Shown: in pieces, positions 34,618-43,022 of the stretch
Layout of the letters: each line of letters opens with the position of its first letter
Numbering within the stretch: the stretch's first letter is position 1
Assembly: GCF_015354315.1 (NCBI RefSeq)
Contig: NZ_JADKYY010000001.1
Span: 1 to 64,000, forward strand
DNA: 64,000 nucleotides
Direction: 5' to 3'
Origin: Planobacterium oryzisoli
GTDB lineage: Bacteria > Bacteroidota > Bacteroidia > Flavobacteriales > Weeksellaceae
The notes under the pieces: generated by a model
The model's database searches: none
Told to the model about the DNA's origin: nothing
The model's input: only the letters and a program-made list of their open reading frames with translations
Program-made: the position numbers and the translations under genes

Positions 34618-36090
34618 ATGAATAAGAATATAATCCGAGTTTTCCTGCTTGCAGGACTATTAAGCTCTACGGCAGGAGTAGTTAGCAGCTGTAGCAGCGA
34701 TTATCTTGATCTCAAACCGGAAGGAAGACCTACCGTGGGCGAAGTTCCCATCGGAGGATTTGAAGCCCAGGCCTTCGGTTTGTACAGTACCTTACGTACG
34801 GAAGGAGGTATTGCAGATTTCACCAAAATATGGGTTAGTATCATCAGAAGCGACGATTCCAATAAAGGTAGCTCCGAATCCGATGCGGCCAACGACGGCA
34901 ACGTTTTCGATCGTTTTGCCTACGTCCCTACCAACGGACATATCACCAATACCTGGAACGGCCACTACAAACTGATATTTGACGCCAACGAACTCATCAA
35001 TGACGCGTTGGAATCGGGCGACACCTCACAAGGGACCCTGACCAACATAGCAGAAGCAAAAGCCATACGCGCCTACGCCTATTTTGAACTGCGCAGAAAC
35101 TATGGGGAAGTTCCGGTGATCTTAAAATCCATTGACAACCCACAGGACGAAATCGCTCCCAAAAATACGGTAGCAGAAGTAGATGCGCAGATCGAGAAAG
35201 ATTTCACGGAAGCCATCGAATCCCTTCCGGTACAGTGGCCTTCCGCGTATTGGGGACGGGCAACTAAAGGGATGGCGCAGGCCTACCTCGCCAAACTCTA
35301 CCTTTACCAGCGTAATTGGTCCAAAGCATTAGAACTTACCGAGGCCGTCATTGGCTCTGGAGCCTACACCTTAAATTCTTCCTACGATAAGGAATTCTCC
35401 AAGGAAGGGAACAATTCCAGGGAGTCGGTGTTCGAGGTGCAGAAAACCTACGACTATCCTACCAAATATAGCAACAATTTCTACGAATCGCAGGGGGTTC
35501 GTGGTTCCGGTGAATGGGATTTAGGATGGGGATTCAATGTGCCTTCCGAGGATTTTGTGGCTGCGTACGAGGCAGGTGACCTACGTAAGAAAACCACTAT
35601 ACTTGAGAGCGGTAAGCCGGATATCTACGGAATAAAAACCCTACCGGATTCTCCACCACTGGCGCAGAAATACTGGAACGGTAAAGCCTATACACTGCCA
35701 AGTGAACGTGAATTTTATGGCCAGAATAAAAACCATTGGGAGAACATTAAATTCATGAGATACGCGGATGTACTGCTTATGGCTGCCGAGGCCGCCAATG
35801 AGATTGGCCAGACTTCGAAAGCCGCTACGTATGTGAATCAGGTGCGTGTACGCGCAGGTCTTTCTAATACGACGGCTTCAGGTCAGCTGGCCATGCGCGA
35901 TGCGATCAAGCACGAGCGAAGAGTTGAGTTTGGAATGGAATTCGAGCGTTTTTACGACTTGGTACGTTGGGGTGATGCCATTACTGTTTTGGCTTCCAAA
36001 GGGTATACCGACCGTAACAAATACCTTCCTATCCCGCAGGAAGCCATTGACAAGAGTCAGGGAATACTAACGCAAAATCCAAATTATTAA
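34618..36090 (+). CDS. SusD/RagB family glycan-binding lipoprotein
   Basis: A 490-residue surface lipoprotein (lipobox Cys25 in VVSSCSSDYLDLKP). It has the alpha-helical TPR scaffold of SusD: AEAKAIRAYAYFELRRNYGEVPVI, RATKGMAQAYLAKLYLYQRNWSKAL, and the C-terminal MRYADVLLMAAEAANEIGQ, VNQVRVRAGL, IKHERRVEFGMEFERFYDLVRWG and YLPIPQEAIDKSQGILTQNPNY. It caps the adjacent SusC and captures oligosaccharide at the cell surface. Confidence 0.97.
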   Translation: MNKNIIRVFLLAGLLSSTAGVVSSCSSDYLDLKPEGRPTVGEVPIGGFEAQAFGLYSTLRTEGGIADFTKIWVSIIRSDDSNKGSSESDAANDGNVFDRFAYVPTNGHITNTWNGHYKLIFDANELINDALESGDTSQGTLTNIAEAKAIRAYAYFELRRNYGEVPVILKSIDNPQDEIAPKNTVAEVDAQIEKDFTEAIESLPVQWPSAYWGRATKGMAQAYLAKLYLYQRNWSKALELTEAVIGSGAYTLNSSYDKEFSKEGNNSRESVFEVQKTYDYPTKYSNNFYESQGVRGSGEWDLGWGFNVPSEDFVAAYEAGDLRKKTTILESGKPDIYGIKTLPDSPPLAQKYWNGKAYTLPSEREFYGQNKNHWENIKFMRYADVLLMAAEAANEIGQTSKAATYVNQVRVRAGLSNTTASGQLAMRDAIKHERRVEFGMEFERFYDLVRWGDAITVLASKGYTDRNKYLPIPQEAIDKSQGILTQNPNY

Positions 36091-36108
36091 CCGTTAATTT
36101 AAACAGCA

Positions 36109-36948
36109 ATGAATAAGATTGTAAGTCAATTATTATATGTGCTTTCCTTCCTTGCGGTATTTTCCTGCCAAGATTTGGAGAGACCGGAACTGGGAGACTA
36201 TCCTACGGATGCCAACCCGGTTGGAGGGCCTTTGAAGTTCTACGTAGCTTTTGATGGAGAGAGCACCAATCCGCTGATGAACGCGGTGGACAGTATACGT
36301 GCAAAATTCCCAAGCAGTAATCCACTTACTTCAGTAGAAGGAGCGAATGGACTAGCCGTTCAGGGGGAGCAGTACAAATATGTGAAATACACTAGTGCAA
36401 ACGATTTTGCAGCCACTGCAGGCAGTTTCACTGTATCGGTTTGGGCTAAGAAAGGGGAACTTAAAACCGACCATATTTTCAGTATGCCGGCTGTATCAGG
36501 TTACCACTGGTCTCAAGGTTCCATGTTTCTTCTTACTGAAGGTTCGGTGTCTTCCCCGGTTGTGAAGTTTTTCGTAAAAGATGCTACGGGTGAAAAATGG
36601 TTTGAATGGTTAGGGGCCAATGCAGTCGCTGGACTGTACGACGGTAACTGGCACCATCTTGCGTTCGTCTACGACGGTACTACCTCCAAGATGACACTTT
36701 ATAAGGACGGAGTAGCGCTAGGATTTCAGCCAGAATGGACCAACCATGGGAATGTAAAACTCGAGGAATCCAAAATTACAGGTCTTAAGATTGGCGCCGG
36801 GCCACAGGAATTCACTGCCGAGCAGATTGAAGCAGGTGCAGGGGATTGGCTGAAAAACTCCTGGACGGGAGGAATCGATCAATTCCGTATGTATTCGGTG
36901 GCGCTTTCTGCGCAAGAAGTACAGTCGCTGTACACACAAAAACGTTAA
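36109..36948 (+). CDS. LamG/concanavalin-like surface lipoprotein, likely glycan-binding
   Basis: A 279-residue lipoprotein (MNKIVSQLLYVLSFLAVFSC, Cys20, followed by QDLERPE, an acidic surface-export-type signal). Residues 40-279 form one LamG-like jelly-roll: YVKYTSANDFAATAGSFTVSVWAKKG, NWHHLAFVYDGTTSKMTLYKDGVALG, SWTGGIDQFRMYSVALSAQEVQSLY. No catalytic motif is apparent, so a surface glycan-binding role like SusE/SGBP is the best guess. It is the third gene after SusC/SusD, and a strong hairpin follows its stop. Confidence 0.88.
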   Translation: MNKIVSQLLYVLSFLAVFSCQDLERPELGDYPTDANPVGGPLKFYVAFDGESTNPLMNAVDSIRAKFPSSNPLTSVEGANGLAVQGEQYKYVKYTSANDFAATAGSFTVSVWAKKGELKTDHIFSMPAVSGYHWSQGSMFLLTEGSVSSPVVKFFVKDATGEKWFEWLGANAVAGLYDGNWHHLAFVYDGTTSKMTLYKDGVALGFQPEWTNHGNVKLEESKITGLKIGAGPQEFTAEQIEAGAGDWLKNSWTGGIDQFRMYSVALSAQEVQSLYTQKR

Positions 36949-36964
36949 TTAACTATCTAACTTC

Positions 36965-37008
36965 AGGTATGGAAGCCTATACGCATGGGCTTTCATACCT
37001 TTTTTTTT
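36965..37008 (+). terminator. Long terminator-like hairpin inside the glucan locus
   Basis: A 13-base stem (36965-36977 with 36988-37000, one G-T pair, 10-base loop) followed by eight or more T. The T-run ends exactly where the ATG (37009) of the first GH144 gene begins. It probably makes downstream enzyme genes less expressed than SusC/SusD/LamG or acts as a conditional attenuator. Confidence 0.88.
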
Positions 37009-38403
37009 ATGTTGGGATTTAAAAATTTTCTTCTAGTCAGCAGCATTCTAGCCCTTCTCTCTTGTAGCGGATCCGAGGAGTCGCCTGCAGTGAAGCCTGA
37101 ACCCGTACCTCCAACACCTCCGCCTCAGGCAGTACTTACCGAAGCGGAGCTGATGGACAAGGTCCAGCGTGATGTACTGAGGTATTTCTGGGAATACGCA
37201 CATCCAGAGTCGAAGCTAACGCGGGAACGCTACCATGTGGATAACCCTGGTTTTGATGCCTCGGTGCTTTCGGCCGGAGGATCGGGTTTTGGTATGCTTA
37301 ATATCCTGGTGGGTATAAAGAATGGGTACGTGCCGCGCAGTGAGGCGGTAGCACGGCTTACCACTGCCCTTACTTTTCTACAGAATGCAGACCGGTTCCA
37401 CGGCGCCTGGCCCCATTGGATCAATGGATCTACAGGAAAAGTTCTGCCTTTTTCTGCCAAAGACGATGGAGGAGACCTGGTGGAAACCGCCTTTATAGCA
37501 CAGGGTCTTATTGCGGTACGTGAGTATTTCAAGAACTCGGCTAATGCGCAGGAAAAAGAGCTTTCCGAAAAAGCCGATACGCTGTGGCGCGCAATCGAGT
37601 GGAACTTCTATACCCAAGGAAAAGAGGAGGGCCTGTATTGGCACTGGTCTCCCAACTACGGATTTGAAATGAATATGAAACTGCAGGGCTTTGATGAGAC
37701 GCTGGTAACCTATATACTTGCGGCCTCCTCGCCTGAGCATTCCATCTCTAAGGTAAACTACGAGCGTGGCTGGGCTCGGTCTGGAGCGGTACGCAGTGCC
37801 TCTTCCCAGTACGGAATACCGGTTCTGGCCCAACACAACGGGCAGGGCACTGGGGTAGGGCCCCTCTTTTGGTCGCACTATTCGTTTCTGTGTCTAAATC
37901 CAATGGGACTCCAAGACGCGTATCTAGACTATGGAAAAGTAACTACAAACCATGCCCAGATACAGTACCAGTACGCATTGGCCAATCCTAAAAAGTGGAA
38001 AGACTACGGCGCCAAGCACTGGGGACTGACCGCAAGCTATTCACGTGCCTCGGACGGGGGTACTACCTATAATGCCCATTCACCCCAGAACGATCTGGGA
38101 GTAATTTCTCCTACAGCAGCTCTTTCCTCCATGCCGTTCACTCCTAAGGAGAGCATGCAGCACCTGCGTATGCTCTATGAAGAGAGAGCCTCTTCGCTGG
38201 TGGGTGTGGCAGGTCCGTACGATGCCTATGCACCGCATTATAACTGGGTGGCAAACCGCTACCTTGCTATAGACCAAGGAACCATTGGGGTTATGGTAGA
38301 GAACCACAAATCCTCTTTTCTGTGGGATTTGTTTATGAATGCACCGGAGATTAAACTGGGACTCAAGAAGCTGGGTTTTACTTCGTCCCGATATACACTT
38401 TAA
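37009..38403 (+). CDS. GH144-like glucanase lipoprotein, first copy
   Basis: A 464-residue lipoprotein (Cys19 in LALLSCSGSEES; acidic residues just after the Cys favour surface display). A Pro-rich linker follows, then the (alpha/alpha)6-type glucoamylase-like domain: LRYFWEYAHPESKLTRERY, GGSGFGMLNILVGIKNGYVPR, HGAWPHWINGSTGKV, KDDGGDLVETAFIAQG, LYWHWSPNYGFEMN, PLFWSHYSFL, ISPTAALSSMPFTP, YLAIDQGTIGVMVENH. This is the PF10091/GH144 family; characterised members act on beta-1,2-glucan. The start at 37009 gives a proper lipoprotein signal; the in-frame ATG at 36985 lies inside the terminator stem. A tandem paralogue follows after 13 bases. Confidence 0.88.
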   Translation: MLGFKNFLLVSSILALLSCSGSEESPAVKPEPVPPTPPPQAVLTEAELMDKVQRDVLRYFWEYAHPESKLTRERYHVDNPGFDASVLSAGGSGFGMLNILVGIKNGYVPRSEAVARLTTALTFLQNADRFHGAWPHWINGSTGKVLPFSAKDDGGDLVETAFIAQGLIAVREYFKNSANAQEKELSEKADTLWRAIEWNFYTQGKEEGLYWHWSPNYGFEMNMKLQGFDETLVTYILAASSPEHSISKVNYERGWARSGAVRSASSQYGIPVLAQHNGQGTGVGPLFWSHYSFLCLNPMGLQDAYLDYGKVTTNHAQIQYQYALANPKKWKDYGAKHWGLTASYSRASDGGTTYNAHSPQNDLGVISPTAALSSMPFTPKESMQHLRMLYEERASSLVGVAGPYDAYAPHYNWVANRYLAIDQGTIGVMVENHKSSFLWDLFMNAPEIKLGLKKLGFTSSRYTL

Positions 38404-38416
38404 AAATAATTCGCTT

Positions 38417-39787
38417 ATGAAAAAATACATTCTCGCAGTGGGTGTACTTTCCCTAGGTATTGCCTCCTCTTGCCAAAATATGCAAAACCCTGTGGCCAAC
38501 CACCAGGGGGTGGAGCACAACAAGGAGCAGCATCTGATGGATCAGGTACAAAAGGATGCACTCAAGTATTTTTGGGATTTTGCCGAGCCCAATTCCCTTT
38601 TAGCCAGGGAACGCTACCATCAGGACGGAGTTTATCCCCAAAACGATTCGGATGTGGTAACCACTGGCGGAAGTGGTTTTGGTCTAATGTCTCTGCTGGT
38701 AGGGGTGGAGAGAGGCTTTATTCCCAGAGCCGAAGCAGTGGATAGACTAACCCATGTAGCGGATTTTCTGGCTTCTGCGGAAAGGCACCACGGTGCATGG
38801 TCGCATTGGATCGATGGAAGAAATGGTAAGACGGTTTCCTTTGGTAAAAAAGACGACGGAGGAGATCTGGTAGAAACCGCCTTCCTTGTTCAGGGACTTA
38901 TTACCGTAAGGGAATACTTTAAGAATGGAACTGCGAAAGAAAAGGCGCTTGCTGAGAAGATGGACGCGCTTTGGAGAGGGGTTGAATGGCAGTGGTATAC
39001 CAAAGGGGAAAAAGTACTCTATTGGCACTGGTCCCCTAACTACGGATGGGAAATGAATTTTCCTTTGGAAGGATACAATGAGTGCTTAATCACCTATGTA
39101 CTGGCCGCCTCGTCCCCGACCCATCCCATTGACAGTGAAACCTACTATAAAGGTTGGACCCGTAATGGAACCTACCTCTCAGAGAACAGCAAATACGGTT
39201 TAAATTTAATAGTACAGCACAACGGTGCGCAGGAATATGGAGGCCCTTTGTTTTGGGCGCATTACTCGTATCTGGGACTGGATCCTAGGGGGCTATCCGA
39301 CCGTCTGGTTAAAGATTATTTTGAACTTAACCGCAACCACGTTCTAATTAGCCACCGCTACGCATTGGAAAACCCTAAGAACTTTAAAGGATACGGTGAA
39401 AACTATTGGGGTATGACGGCCTCCTACACACGAAATCCCGACGGTTCGGTTGGATACACGGCGCATATGCCTTCCAATGACCGTGGAGTCATTACCCCGA
39501 CGGCTGCACTTAGTAGTTTTCCATACACCCCTGAGGAATCGATGAATGTGCTGCGGTATTTATACGAGGAGAAAAAAGAATTTATCGGAAGTGCAGGACC
39601 GTACGATGCTACCTCCGTGCATTACGATAACTGGACCACTCCACGCTATTTGGCTATCGACCAGGGTACTATTGCACCAATGATTGAAAACCACCGAACG
39701 GGCCTTCTTTGGAATCTCTTTATGAATGCACCGGACATTAAGCAAGGTCTTAAAAAACTAGAATTCACCTCTACTAAACACCCTTAA
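38417..39787 (+). CDS. GH144-like glucanase lipoprotein, second copy
   Basis: A 456-residue paralogue of the preceding enzyme. Lipoprotein signal MKKYILAVGVLSLGIASSC (Cys19) followed by QNMQNPVANHQ, with no acidic residues, which favours retention on the periplasmic side. The catalytic domain shares long blocks with the first copy: KYFWDFAEPNSLLARERYH, GGSGFGLMSLLVGVERGF, KDDGGDLVETAFLVQG, LYWHWSPNYGWEMNF, ITPTAALSSFPYTPEESM, YLAIDQGTIAPMIENHRT. Known GH144 members include endo- and exo-acting enzymes, so the pair may divide labour. The start is ATG 38417; the frame extends further upstream into the previous gene without homology. Confidence 0.88.
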   Translation: MKKYILAVGVLSLGIASSCQNMQNPVANHQGVEHNKEQHLMDQVQKDALKYFWDFAEPNSLLARERYHQDGVYPQNDSDVVTTGGSGFGLMSLLVGVERGFIPRAEAVDRLTHVADFLASAERHHGAWSHWIDGRNGKTVSFGKKDDGGDLVETAFLVQGLITVREYFKNGTAKEKALAEKMDALWRGVEWQWYTKGEKVLYWHWSPNYGWEMNFPLEGYNECLITYVLAASSPTHPIDSETYYKGWTRNGTYLSENSKYGLNLIVQHNGAQEYGGPLFWAHYSYLGLDPRGLSDRLVKDYFELNRNHVLISHRYALENPKNFKGYGENYWGMTASYTRNPDGSVGYTAHMPSNDRGVITPTAALSSFPYTPEESMNVLRYLYEEKKEFIGSAGPYDATSVHYDNWTTPRYLAIDQGTIAPMIENHRTGLLWNLFMNAPDIKQGLKKLEFTSTKHP

Positions 39788-39795
39788 TTACCACC

Positions 39796-40533
39796 ATGAT
39801 GCGTATAAAACAAACACTACTGCTGGGTCTGCTCTCTATTTCCTTAGGGGGAACCCTAGCAAAGGCTCAGGAAACTAAAGCGTATTTTGACCAAAAGATC
39901 ACCGAGGAAAAAAAGATCGGGTATGTACTAGATTACCCTAAGGATGTAAAGGGTAAACTTCCTCTTATTGTATTTCTCCACGGTTCTGGTGAACGGGGGG
40001 ACGATTTGGAAAAAGCCAAAGCGCACGGACCTTTTAACTACAAATCGCTACTGGGAGAACCCGTAGCACTGCTGGCCCCACAAACCCCACTTAACGAGTG
40101 GTGGGATACCCAGGCCGTATACCACCTAATTGAAGATATTGCTACGCGCTACAATATCGACAGGTCCCGGATTTATCTTACCGGTCTTTCCATGGGGGGA
40201 TGGGGAAGTTGGAAACTTGCCAATGAACATCCTGAGCTCTTTGCAGCTCTGGCCCCGGTCTGTGCTCCTTCCGATCGCTGGATGCAGGCTACCATCCACC
40301 AGTACAAAGACCTTCCTATAAAAATCTTCCATGGTGGTAACGACGATATTGTATCGCCAATGACCTCAATTGATATGTACCAAAAGATCAAACGTATCAA
40401 TCCTAATGTGGAACTAATTATCTTCCCAGACGATAATCATAATTCGTGGGACTCCACTTATTCCGATCCGGCATTTTACCGCTGGTTGCTCTCGCAGAGA
40501 AAACCTCAAATAGTAAGTAATTCAAAAAAATAG
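39796..40533 (+). CDS. Secreted alpha/beta hydrolase (esterase/peptidase S9-like) of the glucan locus
   Basis: A 245-residue exported hydrolase with signal peptide (to about residue 25, GGTLAKAQE). Oxyanion/strand motif PLIVFLHGSGERGDD, nucleophile Ser132 in YLTGLSMGGWGSWK, likely acid in HGGNDDIVSP and His in FPDDNHNSW. It resembles the prolyl-oligopeptidase/dienelactone-hydrolase group often annotated as carboxylesterase or phospholipase. In a glycan locus the natural inference is removal of acyl substituents, for instance succinyl groups on bacterial periplasmic glucans, but the substrate is not shown. Lies 8 bases after the second GH144 gene and 2 bases before bglX. Confidence 0.85.
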   Translation: MMRIKQTLLLGLLSISLGGTLAKAQETKAYFDQKITEEKKIGYVLDYPKDVKGKLPLIVFLHGSGERGDDLEKAKAHGPFNYKSLLGEPVALLAPQTPLNEWWDTQAVYHLIEDIATRYNIDRSRIYLTGLSMGGWGSWKLANEHPELFAALAPVCAPSDRWMQATIHQYKDLPIKIFHGGNDDIVSPMTSIDMYQKIKRINPNVELIIFPDDNHNSWDSTYSDPAFYRWLLSQRKPQIVSNSKK

Positions 40534-40535
40534 TT

Positions 40536-42863
40536 ATGAAAAAATTCATTGGAATTGCACTGCTCAGCCTTTCACCACTCTTTATGGCACAGCAGATTAT
40601 AAACCAACCGGTACAGACCTTCCAAACGGCTCAGTACCAATCCACTAAAAAGGCTTTTATTGATAATTTAATTGCCCAGATGACGCTTCAAGAGAAGATC
40701 GGTCAGCTTAATCTTCCTACCTCAGGAGACTTTACTACCGGACAGGCGCAGAGTTCCAATATTGGAAAGAAAATAGAGCAGGGCCTGGTAGGAGGACTTT
40801 TCAATATCAAGGGGGCAGACAAAATTCGTGCAGTACAGAAAGTTGCTGTGGAAAAATCCCGCCTAAAGATCCCTATGATCTTTGGCATGGATGTGATCCA
40901 TGGATATGAGACCACTTTTCCGATTCCCTTAGGTCTTGCAGCTACTTGGGATACGGACCTGGTCCAGCAGTCTGCGCAGATTGCCGCAAGGGAAGCTGCA
41001 GCGGACGGGATTAACTGGACCTTTTCTCCTATGGTGGACATCTCTAGGGAACCCAGGTGGGGAAGAGTCTCGGAAGGTAGCGGCGAAGACCCATTCCTAG
41101 CCAGTGAAGTGGCAAAAGCCATGGTGTATGGATACCAAGGAAAAGATCTGGCCCTTAAAAACACCATCCTTGCCTGTGTGAAACACTTTGCTCTTTACGG
41201 AGCACCGGAAGGTGGGATGGACTACAACACGGTGGATATGAGCCATACCCGTATGTTCAATGAATATTTCCCTCCGTACAAGGCCGCTGTGGATGCCGGG
41301 GTAGGCTCGGTTATGGCGTCCTTCAATGAGGTGGATGGAATACCAGCGACAGGTAACAAATGGCTGATGGACGAGGTCCTTCGCAAGAAATGGGGCTTTG
41401 ACGGCTTTATCGTAACGGATTATACCGGAATTAACGAAATGGTGGAACACGGCATGGGAGATCTGCAGCAGTCTTCTGCTCTTGCACTCAATGCGGGAAT
41501 TGATATGGATATGGTAGGGGAAGGCTTTCTCACTACATTGGAAAAATCCTTGAAGGAAGGAAAGGTGAGCGAGGCGCAAATTACCCAGGCTGCACGTAGA
41601 ATTCTGGAAGCCAAATACGATTTGGGTCTTTTCCAGGATCCGTACCGGTACGGCAATGCAGCGGAAGCCAAGAAAGAAGTGTTCAGCCAGAAGAACCGTG
41701 ACGCAGCGCGCAGCATAGCGGCGCAGAGTATGGTCTTACTGAAGAATGACAATCAGGTACTTCCATTGAAGAAACAGGGAACTGTAGCTGTTATAGGCCC
41801 ATTGGTTAATAACTCGGTGAATATGCCCGGAACCTGGAGTGTTGCAACCAAACACGGTTCGGCTGTCACGCTAGTAGATGGTTTGAAGCAGGTGGTAGGT
41901 AAAGACGTGAAAATACTTACGGCCAAAGGCTCCAACGTGGAAGATTCAGAGAAGTTGGAGAATATTTACGCTGCACACGGTAAGGTGGTAGACCGCGATA
42001 ATCGTGGTAAAGAAGTACTACTCAAGGAAGCCGTAGAAGTTGCCTCCAAAGCCGATGTCATTGTCTTGGCTATTGGTGAGAGTGCCGAAATGAGCGGAGA
42101 ATCCTCTTCAAGAGCGGAAATTACCATTCCTCAGACGCAGGTCGATTTACTCGAGGCTCTTAAGAAAACCGGTAAACCCATCGCCATGGTACTATTCACT
42201 GGTAGGCCACTTGCACTATCCAACGTACACGAAACTCCGGATGCTATACTAAATGCGTGGTTTCCTGGAACCGAGGCAGGACTGGCAATAGCCGATGTGC
42301 TTTTTGGAAAAGTGAATCCTTCGGGTAAACTCCCGATGACATTCCCTAGAAGCCTGGGACAAGTTCCTATCTACTACAACCATAAGAATACGGGAAGGCC
42401 ATTGAATCCGCAGAAAGTAGAGAAATGTGAATACGAACGATTCCGTGCCAACTACATGGACGAGTGTAATACTCCGCTTTATCCTTTTGGTTATGGATTA
42501 AGCTACACCTCGTTTACCTATTCGGAGCCGCGCGTCTCCAAAGAGCGTCCTAAAGGAAACGACAAACTCCAGGTAAGCGTGGATGTCTCTAACACAGGAT
42601 CGTACGATGGTGCCGAAGTGGTACAGCTATATGTTAGGGACCTGGTAGGTTCCAATACCCGTCCTGTGAAAGAACTGAAAGGGTTTGAGAAGGTGCTGCT
42701 TAAGAAGGGAGAAACCAAAACCGTTACTTTTACCCTGACCCCGGAAGATCTGAAGTTTTACGACCACAAGCTTAATTACGAGTGGGAAGAAGGTGAATTT
42801 GATATCATGGTAGGAACTAATTCCGCTGAGGTAAAATCCAAACGCATCTACTGGTCCAAATAA
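40536..42863 (+). CDS. bglX: GH3 beta-glucosidase
   Basis: A 775-residue exported family 3 glycoside hydrolase (signal peptide to about residue 18, LSPLFMAQ). TIM-barrel domain: MTLQEKIGQLNL, GMDVIHGYETTFPIPLGLAATWD, SPMVDISREPRWGRVSEGSGEDP, and the nucleophile Asp295 in GFIVTDYTGI. The second domain has the likely acid/base Glu in IGESAEMSGESSSRAEI, then WFPGTEAGLAIADVLFG. A C-terminal fibronectin III-like domain (GYGLSYTSFTYSEP; VSNTGSYDGAEVVQLYV) completes it. It would hydrolyse glucooligosaccharides such as sophorose in the periplasm. Last gene of the locus; a terminator follows. Confidence 0.95.
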   Translation: MKKFIGIALLSLSPLFMAQQIINQPVQTFQTAQYQSTKKAFIDNLIAQMTLQEKIGQLNLPTSGDFTTGQAQSSNIGKKIEQGLVGGLFNIKGADKIRAVQKVAVEKSRLKIPMIFGMDVIHGYETTFPIPLGLAATWDTDLVQQSAQIAAREAAADGINWTFSPMVDISREPRWGRVSEGSGEDPFLASEVAKAMVYGYQGKDLALKNTILACVKHFALYGAPEGGMDYNTVDMSHTRMFNEYFPPYKAAVDAGVGSVMASFNEVDGIPATGNKWLMDEVLRKKWGFDGFIVTDYTGINEMVEHGMGDLQQSSALALNAGIDMDMVGEGFLTTLEKSLKEGKVSEAQITQAARRILEAKYDLGLFQDPYRYGNAAEAKKEVFSQKNRDAARSIAAQSMVLLKNDNQVLPLKKQGTVAVIGPLVNNSVNMPGTWSVATKHGSAVTLVDGLKQVVGKDVKILTAKGSNVEDSEKLENIYAAHGKVVDRDNRGKEVLLKEAVEVASKADVIVLAIGESAEMSGESSSRAEITIPQTQVDLLEALKKTGKPIAMVLFTGRPLALSNVHETPDAILNAWFPGTEAGLAIADVLFGKVNPSGKLPMTFPRSLGQVPIYYNHKNTGRPLNPQKVEKCEYERFRANYMDECNTPLYPFGYGLSYTSFTYSEPRVSKERPKGNDKLQVSVDVSNTGSYDGAEVVQLYVRDLVGSNTRPVKELKGFEKVLLKKGETKTVTFTLTPEDLKFYDHKLNYEWEEGEFDIMVGTNSAEVKSKRIYWSK

Positions 42864-42884
42864 GTAAAAATCAATCATAGAATT

Positions 42885-42924
42885 CTGCTCCTGTACGTTA
42901 CGTATTCAGGGGCAGTTTTTCTTT
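42885..42924 (+). terminator. Intrinsic terminator of the glucan locus
   Basis: Stem CTGCTCCTG (42885-42893) with CAGGGGCAG (42907-42915), one G-T pair, with an inner TACG/CGTA pairing, then TTTTTCTTTT. Confidence 0.85.
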
Positions 42925-42987
42925 TGAGACAGTATAATTTGCTACGTACTCCCTGCCGCAATTCTTTTCTTTCTCGAGAAATTTGAC

Positions 42988-42995
42988 TAATTTTG
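42988..42995 (+). promoter_or_regulatory. -7 box (TAATTTTG) for purB
   Basis: Matches TAnnTTTG, 27 bases before the purB ATG. A 9-base string GACTAATTT occurs over this box (42985-42993) and again at 43012-43020 just before the ATG. Confidence 0.55.
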
Positions 42996-43022
42996 TCGTA
43001 GATCAAAAAACGACTAATTTCG

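Noticed and set aside
36109-36948. LamG lipoprotein as a GH16-type laminarinase
   Set aside because: The jelly-roll lacks the GH16 E-x-D-x-x-E catalytic motif, so a binding role is more likely.
36985-37008. Earlier ATG for the first GH144 gene
   Set aside because: It sits inside the terminator stem and would prepend eight residues to a complete lipoprotein signal peptide; ATG 37009 fits better.
38339-38416. Longer N-terminus for the second GH144 gene
   Set aside because: The extra 26 residues overlap the preceding gene and would bury the lipoprotein signal that starts at 38417.
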